Of a stretch of 64,000 nucleotides of DNA, positions 56,437 through 64,000 are shown piece by piece. This DNA is from Rhabditoides inermis (lineage: Eukaryota > Nematoda > Chromadorea > Rhabditida > Rhabditidae): the NCBI GenBank assembly GCA_963966185.1, contig CAWZYM010000003.1:1-64000 (forward strand). The letters are read 5' to 3'. The position numbers were made by a program, and so were the translations under genes. The notes under the pieces were generated by a model that saw only the letters and a program-made list of their open reading frames with translations, did no database searches and was not told where the DNA came from. Position 1 is the stretch's first letter. Each line of letters starts with the position of its first letter.

Positions 56437-56850
56437 TTGTGAGAAATACCACTGTTGTGTTGCAGAGTTTTGCACAACGACCACCCACGGTGTATTTTTG
56501 AATTAAATATTTTAAAATGTAAAATACATTTTATTTGTTTATGAAAATTGATATTCATTAATTCAGATCTCAATTTACATTTGCATCTCAACTTATTTTA
56601 CCAGAAGGATGACAACTGCAAATATAAATGGGTGTCTTGGAAAATTCATCCTTCATCACTTCATCACATGTGATGAAGTGATGAAGTGATGAAGTGATGA
56701 AGTGATAAATTTTCCAGGATGCCATATAAAAGTATTCGCAGCTCCAACGATCGTGAGATATCACACATCTTGATTTCTAGCATTTTTAATCACAGCACGG
56801 AATGACTAATGCGAGATGAGGATAATACAGTAGACTCGTCTTTCTCTCTC
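56437..56850 (+). repeat. Dispersed repeat, direct copy at 62237-62560
   Basis: Shared blocks include GAGAAATACCACTGTTGTGT, GCACAACGACCACCCACGGT and GAATGACTAATGCGAGATGA. The copies differ by the 95-bp insertion at 56630-56724. Confidence 0.88.
56630..56724. mobile_element. 95-bp MITE with TATAAA-type target duplication
   Basis: Ends GGGTGTCTTGGAAAATT and AATTTTCCAGGATGCC are inverted. The centre has GATGAAGT repeats around CACATGTG. Flanked by TATAAAT (56623-56629) and TATAAAA (56725-56731). The related repeat at 62237 lacks it and has one AATAAAT. Confidence 0.85.
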
Positions 56851-58055
56851 TCTCAAAAAAAAGGACAGGAAGGCAGAGACAACAGCAGTGGAGAGCTGAG
56901 GAGATCTACGAATGAATTGAATGGCGACACCGAATCACACAACACGACCAATGGAATGATCTATTTTCTCAGCGCTTATACTAAGACCTCTCATGCATGT
57001 GGGCTTTGTACGTTATGTTCATGAAACGCGATTCTGGATGAACCATTGACATTGACATTGACGAATGAATTGAATGTTCACACACTCAAACAACGCATCA
57101 TGAGTATAGAGTATAAGAGATACTGTCGTCTTGCGTAAGGTATACTATTCATGTGTATAATGTACGAAAAGTACTGTTGTCTCGTGTGAGTACTGTTTTA
57201 AGGAGTACTGTAATCAAAAGAAGATCCATGATTTTAGTTTGTTCGTGCGGATTTTTCCATGTTCTGCCTGTGTACAGAAGGACACATTGGTATATTGTAT
57301 GGTTTTATGCCTGCTATCAGCTGCGAGGTTCGATCACCCTCGTCGTCGATGTATTGTCAGTTGCGTCGACTCCCCGTCCATCAGTTCGGAAAAGACGAGC
57401 GTGACAGAGGCTAGGAGGCTCTTCCTCTCACACTCGCTCCCTCTGATTCTATCGTTGCCGTGTGTGCTGGAGGAAGATGCGTCTCCGGTGCCGGCGGTCC
57501 GACGAGGGTTCGTCGTCCTTCGTCAACCCTGAGCCGGCTCCTTACACCCCCCCCCCCCTCGTCAAACATCGACCGTTCGCAGTGAAGCCGCGCGCAAAGA
57601 ACGTGAGAGGCGATTGCACTCGGATGGATAAAGTCGCACCTAGAAAGTAGCGGCCAGGGTGGATTCTTACTCCCCCTCCCCTGTTTTGACCCCATAAAAT
57701 GCACTTTTACGACAGTAAAAGTTAGACTGAAATCGCATTCTGAACCCTCTCTTACCAACTATTCTTTGGGTCGTGCTAGGGGCGTGAAAATGCATTCTGA
57801 GGGGTTAGAATCCGTTCTGGCCATCTCCCGTCTCCCTTCATTCCCAAGCTCGCACAGAAGGTAGTGGGGTAGATGCGAGCACCCAACACACTGTCACATA
57901 GTGTGAGGTTCACTATGTGTGCAATCGTCTTAGTATACTGTAGTGTAGGCTTGAACAGTAGGGTCTATTTACTTACAGAGGCGCGGTACCTACAGTACCG
58001 AGAGAACCTACAGTACCGAGAGTACCTACAGTACCAAGAGTGCCGAGAGTGCCGA

Positions 58056-58500
58056 ATGTAACCGCCCTACGTACGTAGTGCCTGTGAGTGAAAAGGACCA
58101 AGTAGAGTACACTCCACGTGGGAGCTACACCACGTGCGAGCAGACCGAGCATGTCAGTGAACTCCCGCCAATAGATCAGAGTCTATCAGTGTTTTCCCGC
58201 CAGTCAGTCACTATATAAGCCACACCGCCGACTCCCCAATCAGTCTAGTTCATGGAGACTCTTCTCATGAAGACTCGTAGAGTCATCTGTCATTGTGTGT
58301 GTTGTTGACTACATGTGTACGTAGTAGTCATACTGCTCGTAGACTCTGTGTGTTATTCCATATCATTTGCTCATTGCTTGTATATCATGCTCTCGTATAA
58401 GTAAACTTCTCTCTTCTAAACCATTGTGTTGTTGTCCTGACTGGGGTACAGTAGACATGGGCCTGCATATGCACGCTGACCTGCGCCAACGTTCACTACA
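58056..58500 (+). mobile_element. Possible solo LTR
   Basis: Begins TGTAACCGCCC and ends TTCACTACA, with CCACGTG motifs, a TATATAAG box (about 58212) and a GTGT-rich 3' part. No matching target duplication was found, so the call is weak. Confidence 0.3.
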
Positions 58501-58699
58501 CAACAAATAATAGTGCTAACTCTGAAAAGCAAAAAAAAAATCTAAACTATTTTTTGAAGACAAGAACACATCACAAATTACGCATATGCATCAGTTTATG
58601 AAAATTGTTTTCTTTCTCGCTCGCTACATCAGCTGATCGCGCTGTAGAACGAACGAACGAATAGAAGAACGGACATTCACCACAAGTGCCACATTAGCG

Positions 58700-58738
<39 letters not shown>

Positions 58739-59686
58739 GAGAGAGAGAGAGAGAAGCTCTATGCCCACCCACCTTTTCTTCCCAACCGACCAGCTACAGC
58801 TGCTCCTCACTCGGCACTCGCTGCGTCCAGCATGTCCTGAAAACGGTAACACGATACAGTATTCCAAATACAGTACAGTATGACATGCCAGTATATTACA
58901 AAGAACAGTAAGATGAGTGAAAACGAATTATCTATTCACCCCCCCCCCTCACCTCTCTTTCTTTCGCTCAGACTATAACCCCCAACACTCTTACTTTCGT
59001 GTCCTCCTTGAAGACGTTCTTTCGAGTGGTCTTCTCCACACGTCACTTTCCCTCTCCCAGTTCCCGCCACCAGCCATCCACTCTGAAACACAGACCAGCT
59101 ATCGATCGATTCAGAGTCTGATCACGCCATGTCAGACTCGAGTCAGAGTCGACTCCGACCCACAGAGCCACACAGAGCCACACGTGCGAGTGAGGATCTC
59201 AATCGATTTGGTCGCGCGCCCCTCACCATTTCTCGCCAGCCACCAACCGTTGTACAATTCTCGCACCGTTTTCTCCGAAATAGGAGGGTTACCTGTGTCT
59301 ATTCACTCCGTGCTATACATTAATGAACGCGTGAAATTTTGCTCTATCCGTATATGCCGAACATCCCGTTTTTATTCTTGATTGCGTTGTTCTGACCCTC
59401 TCTTAGAGCATGCTCTTTCGCCCTTCTTTCGCATCAGCTGAGCGCTGTCATCTTTGAGACTCCTACTCTACTTGTTTCTATCTGCCCATCTCTTCCCCTC
59501 TCTCTCTCTCCCACCTTAACCCCCTCTAAGAACATGCTCTCTCGCCCGTCTCGTGCATCTCTCTTACTCACTCTCTCATTCTCTCTATCTCTCTCTCGCA
59601 CCACTCCCACAACTATACCTCTCCACTACTCGGTGAAGGACCATTTGAACTTGCCTTCAAGTCCACTACCTACACCAATGTTTCAG

Positions 59687-60790
59687 ACAACACCCACAAC
59701 TCAACGATGTTCGCGTTCACCATCGACAAGCCACAAGCTGCCGGTGGCAGTGCTGATCAACGGATGCCCCGAGGAGGTGAGCGGTGGTGTGGAGTGGGCA
59801 TGCATCCTCGCATCCCTCATTCACAGTGTCCCTACCACGAGCTGCACGCCTTCTCCCAACAGTTCGGCGGGGTGTTGGTTCTTCAGAGGCTCACCCGAGC
59901 GCGGCCGCTCTCCTCCAGGATGATCTTGCTCCAGTACCGCGAGAGGCGCGGTCAGTGCGCATTGCTCTTCTGCCACCACTCGTGAACACTCCTTTCAGGC
60001 AACGACGAGCTGCTGGTGAGCGCTATGAGCGGTCGCCTCTTGTTACGCGACGCGTCTTCTCCGACCGGCCGCTGTCTGCAAAGTGCGCGACTCGTGGCGC
60101 GCTTGTCGAGGTGAGTGAGTAGCAGCAGTGGGCGAGTGTGACTCGCGCCTCTTCGTACCGACTCCACCTTTTCAGCTGGACAGGGAGGAGTGTTTCGAGG
60201 CGAGCAGCTTCACCGTCTCCACAGTCGTCCCCTATGTCGGCACGCACCGCCCCCGCAGCAGCTACACACCCGAAGGAGTTAGAGTGAGTGCGTCCATCTC
60301 ATGACGTCATCGTAGGTGGGACACGGTGATAGTGATGTGTTGCTTGCAGGACATCCTGCCCGCGCTCGGTAACAACAACCAGCATGTGCAGAGGGTGTCG
60401 GTGCGCAAGAGTCGCCAGGGAGGATGGTAATCTTCCGTCTCACCCCCCCCCCCCTCCCCCTCTCTTCCTCCCTCACTTACGGGCTGTTATACAGGTGCAG
60501 TGGCAGAACGAAGCTGCCGCGCTGCACCTCATCGACAGGACCAACGGCACGCACGACCCGTTCCTGGGCACCTATCAAACCGCACTCGCACCTCGACAGA
60601 TCAGCACACTGGAGAGACAGCGGAGAAATACAAAGAGACGAGGACGAGGAGACAACGAAAGTAATGTACGGAAAAGGAAACTACTGGAAGCGTGCGGGAG
60701 AGGGCAGGAAAAGACTCAAATCGCGCGTTCTCTCTCACTATCCCCTCATGCTGATCTGACACTGAGCCGGCAGTTCACGTCTCTCCCTCT
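59687..60790 (+). CDS. Unrecognised multi-exon gene
   Basis: Splice-bounded open segments: 59687-59776 (HKLPVAVLINGCPEE at its end), an exon ending at the donor 59951 with start uncertain (acceptor 59826 or 59921), 59999-60110, 60176-60281 (SSFTVSTVVPYVGTHRPRSS), 60350-about 60427 (DILPALGNNNQHVQRV) and 60495-about 60660 (basic RRNTKRRGRG). With the 59921 acceptor the first four pieces join in one phase. The last junction has two possible donors and was not resolved. Codon composition is GC-rich like the conserved genes here. No domain was confidently recognised. The true 5' end may lie further left (58900-59640). Confidence 0.4.
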
Positions 60791-61338
60791 TTTCAAGCAA
60801 AGCTCGCCATATTGAACACCACCACCTCTCCCTCGCTGCTCATACACACAATCTCCCTGCATCGCTCGTCTTCCGATGAGCGTCTCCAGCACACTGACCC
60901 TGTCCCCTGTTGCCCCGGCTGTCTCACCTCCAGCCGTACCCGTTCCACTACAGTTCTGAATCGAGGTACGTCCCCAAAGGTGCGCGTCCACTACGAAACA
61001 AACCAAGAACATCCACACAACTCGCAATCGCTGCCTCGCGAGACTGCTTCACTACTCTTTTTGTACCCACACATTCTCGCAGTATATCGCTCGCCAGTCT
61101 TTTTAGTCGAGCCATCAACCATACCACCAGTACCTATTTATGCAAAATCCAATACACTCTTACCTAAGCAGACCAGATGCGCAGTTACGCACCAGTGTAT
61201 GTCACACAATTATTGTAGTTTCCTAGTTCGCTTGCTCTACTCACAGTCGAACCCATTATAGCCATTGGGGGCACGGCCGGATCTGCTCCTCCGACACAGT
61301 GTCCGAGGCTCCGAGGCGCTGCGAGCACAACGAAGTGT
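60791..61338. other. Region after the unknown gene
   Basis: No gene supported. A short in-frame stretch 60877-60960 (SVSSTLTLSPVAPAVSPPAV then stop) could be a 3' exon of the unknown gene but was not joined. Confidence 0.3.
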
Positions 61339-61673
61339 ATATTATCTTTCAAAAGTACTTCCAAGTAAAAGTAGTTGGTTTGTACTGTTGTCTCAGTTGA
61401 GCAAAAGGACTGACATGTTTTCAATGGAGACATGTGCCAACAGGCTCTCTCTCTCTCATACCAGTGCAAAGCGGCCATATTATAATGAACGCGTTTACAA
61501 AGTTATGCAGTTATTATCTAAAAACACAACTTCTGTTGTAACATAACACGTCGAATAATGCTGAGAGCCTGTTTGCACATGTCTCCATTGAAAACATGTC
61601 AGTCCTTTTGCTCAACTGAGACAACAGTACAAACCAACTACTTTTACTTGGAAGTACTTTTGAAAGATAATAT
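61339..61673. mobile_element. Foldback element with 117-bp arms
   Basis: 61339-61455 and 61556-61673 are near-perfect inverted repeats (for example CTTTCAAAAGTACTTCCAAG and its complement) around a 100-bp loop. Confidence 0.85.
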
Positions 61674-62041
61674 CTGTCCTTTTCTTAAGTTTTGTTTCAC
61701 AAAATTATATTTTCATACACGTTCGCGATTCGCTGCGAGGATACCGACGCGCACCCGCTATTCGCCTCTCTCTCTCACTCACACACAGAGGGGGCGGGGC
61801 GAAAGCGATTGTCCGACGCCCGACACCAATCTCAATCCGCACTCGAATGCGGACTCTCCGTATCTCGCTTCAAATTCAATCAAACTCAATACAACTTTCT
61901 ATAACTCTATCGAATAGAGATGTGAATGCAATGTAACAGTGGAAATCACTTCAAAATGAGGAAAAGTGCTTCATCCGGGAAAAGTCGTTTTTGAGCATTC
62001 TAGCGCGCGGGGACATCCAGTACAAACGAGAGGGCGCTGGC

Positions 62042-62219
62042 GCGCCCTCTCTAATTCTACGCCAGAGCGATAGTTTTCGATCTACCTCGTTTGCATTTCG
62101 AAACACGGTGCCATAACCGTCTGCCTCTCTTGTTTTGCGCGCTATTGCCGAGAACTGACTCTCCGTCTAGCTCTGATCTACCCCACCGCGCTCAACTTAT
62201 TGCGAGCATAGAACTATAC
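62042..62219 (-). repeat. Dispersed repeat, inverted copy of 30049-30209
   Basis: Reverse complement of the 30-kb copy over about 160 bp, with small differences. Confidence 0.85.
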
Positions 62220-62236
62220 ACAACTGCCTGAACAAA

Positions 62237-62551
62237 TGCTGAGAAATACCACTGTTGTGTTGCAGAGTTTTGCACAACGACCACCCACGGTGGTGTATTT
62301 TCGAATAAATTATTTTAAAATGTAGAATACAATTTATTTGTTTATGAAAACTTATATCCAATAATTCAGATCGCAATTTACATTTGCATCTCAATTTATT
62401 TCACCGGAAGGATGACAACTGCAAAAATAAATGTATTCACAGCTCCAACGATCGTGAGATATCACACACCTTGATTTCTAGCATTCTTAATCACAGCACG
62501 GAATGACTAATGCGAGATGAGGATATTAGAGTAGACTCGTCTCTCTCTCTT

Positions 62552-62560
<9 letters not shown>
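62237..62560 (+). repeat. Dispersed repeat, direct copy of 56437-56850
   Basis: Lacks the 95-bp MITE and so serves as an empty site. Ends in a CT microsatellite (62540-62591). Confidence 0.88.
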
Positions 62561-62591
<31 letters not shown>

Positions 62592-62593
<2 letters not shown>

Positions 62594-64000
62594 TCCCCCA
62601 TCTCATCCGTTACCTGGACACTCCATTTCTGATGATGCCATCATCTCCCCTCTGCCATCCAACCTAACCCGGCCCGACACGCGATAGTGCATCACTCACA
62701 CATATTGCCATCCCTGACATTCCCTCGGTATTTCCATATTTCTCTCGTTCATCGACTTCCAGACTTTGACCTTGTCGCGTTTAACTGCCCTTTTTTAGTT
62801 CCGAATTTCCATATATTATACCCTACACCCCTTTCATATTCGGGTTTCCCTGCTCCGTAGTGTTTATATTTCCGACTTTACCCTACATCACCCTACACTC
62901 CTATCTTTTTCGGTATCCTCCATTCTGTTGCGTTATTTTGTTTAGCCGGTTGAATCCGGGGTCCTACAAGATAGGGTTCTTAGATTACGACGACGTCAGC
63001 AGAGAAAGTACTATTTGCCACGTCTACGTGTGCTTTGCTCGTTTGACTTATCGAAGTTCGCAGTCCAAGTAGTCAGTACTCTTCTACACGCTAGAATCTC
63101 ATTTCCACTAGCCACTAGCCTCAAAGCGTGATAATAATAATAACGCGCGTCTTCGTTCCTTTCCTAGTATAGCACATTGATTCTGGCGCTAATAGAACGA
63201 TGTTCTGTCACATATTCCATAGATCGCCTCAATTTCTGGAATCTGGATACTAAAGATTCCTTCCGGCTCACATCTCACATGTTTTGCAGAACTGTATTCA
63301 CGTATTCCGCGTTCACAACTGAACAGAAGCTGCATGATGACAAATCGTTTTAGAGCGGTTTCGTTTCGAGACTCATTTTACTGATTGAGACAGAGAGTGC
63401 GCGAGAGATCGTGCAATCAGATAGACAGTAGACGGCGCGAGCGTGGAAAAGAAACGAGAGTGAGTTTTTTTCCCGAAATTCGAAGTGACTTGTTGCAATT
63501 TGAGGAAAATGATTTCTCGCCGGAACGCGCCGCGCGTCAAATTTTCTTTGTTCACTGTGAATTTCCGTGCGATGTGTTGGTTGGAGCGAGTGTGTTACTT
63601 TATTTTGCAATTGTGATTTGTGTTCACCCTCGCAGTTTTTGCTGCATTCATGTGATCTGATAATTTTTAATATCAGTGAATCAGTGACATTCAAATTTCC
63701 GCTCTATCCTGAACATCCGTTTTCTTGTACGGATTTCCGCTACCAATCTTCTTTTCACAGCAAATGGCATGTACACATATTCAGTTTCGTTCAGCGATTT
63801 CAACCTTCAACTACTGAAGAGCCTTATGTTTTATGTTCCGTGAGTCTTCTTTCTCAATACTCGTAAGTCGATATCAATCTTCTTTGTAATTCTCTAGGCA
63901 AATATTTCCCTATCGTCGGGGTCCTCTCATTTCAAACCTCATAATACAAATACAACATCATTTTTCTCTGTCATACTATGTGCAAATGTTTCCCTAGCGT
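62592..64000. other. Right end, nothing recognised
   Basis: No exon with supporting splice sites or homology. Sequence is AT-richer with CCCTACA and TATTTCCAT(A) motifs (62730-62960) and may be the upstream region of a gene outside the window. Confidence 0.4.

Larger units (their letters stand above)
56319..59686. other. Non-coding and repeat region right of EDC4
   Basis: No convincing exon. Holds a dispersed repeat (56437-56850), a 95-bp MITE, GTACCTACAGTACC tandem units (57988-58045), an LTR-like stretch (58056-58500) and a GA tract (58704-58757). Confidence 0.5.

Noticed and set aside
57411..57758. 115-residue minus-strand open frame
   Set aside because: No splice support, no recognisable domain, in a repeat-rich region.
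59687..60660. Naming the gene a p53 homologue
   Set aside because: Only a VVPY-like strand and a basic tail fit. The zinc-ligand cysteine motif is absent and the spacing differs.

Overview
This is a stretch of animal nuclear DNA, most likely from a free-living rhabditid or diplogastrid-type nematode. The evidence is gene models made of many small exons with mostly short introns and canonical splice sites, a seven-transmembrane chemoreceptor of nematode Srv/Srg type, a nematode-style F-box gene, and clear nematode-like orthologues of SEM-4/SALL, ubiquilin, EDC4 and COG3. Nothing bacterial is present. All gene models were built by hand, requiring exon phases to agree from junction to junction. 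No search was run, so names rest on recognised motifs.

Layout: 533-3078 (+) is the 3' part of COG3. 3805-14228 (-) is a Spalt/SEM-4 zinc-finger gene (21 exons, about 786 aa) with a large first intron and about 6.7 kb of apparently non-coding upstream DNA (14229-20960). 20961-28420 (-) is ubiquilin (19 exons, about 527 aa). 30290-31640 holds a doubtful zinc-finger fragment (+) and a small TATA-box gene (-, about 151 aa, unrecognised). 32240-34570 (+) is a truncated non-LTR retrotransposon with ORF1 and the endonuclease of ORF2. 35545-37535 (+) is a chemoreceptor (9 exons, 319 aa). 38721-39558 (-) is a 5'-truncated RTE-like retrotransposon tail with a 12-bp target-site duplication. 40409-44121 (+) is an F-box gene (11 exons, 375 aa). 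44725-56318 (-) is EDC4 (27 exons, 839 aa). About 59687-60790 (+) is an unrecognised multi-exon gene. The rest of the right end is repeats and apparently non-coding DNA.

The window is very rich in repeats. GA/CT microsatellites sit in many introns, often starting at a splice site. There are several foldback or MITE-like elements, including a 2.4-kb nested palindrome and a twin 328-bp TTAA element pair inside EDC4 introns, one MITE with a matching empty site elsewhere in the window, and several tRNA-derived SINE-like sequences.

The most striking pattern is that many introns carry imperfect copies of the edge of the adjoining exon, splice site included ('exon-edge echoes'). This was seen about a dozen times in COG3, SEM-4, ubiquilin, EDC4 and the small gene. 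In EDC4 one echo is in frame and has a better donor site than the original.

The conserved genes act in unrelated housekeeping or developmental processes (Golgi tethering, transcription, proteasome shuttling, mRNA decapping). They do not form an operon or one pathway.
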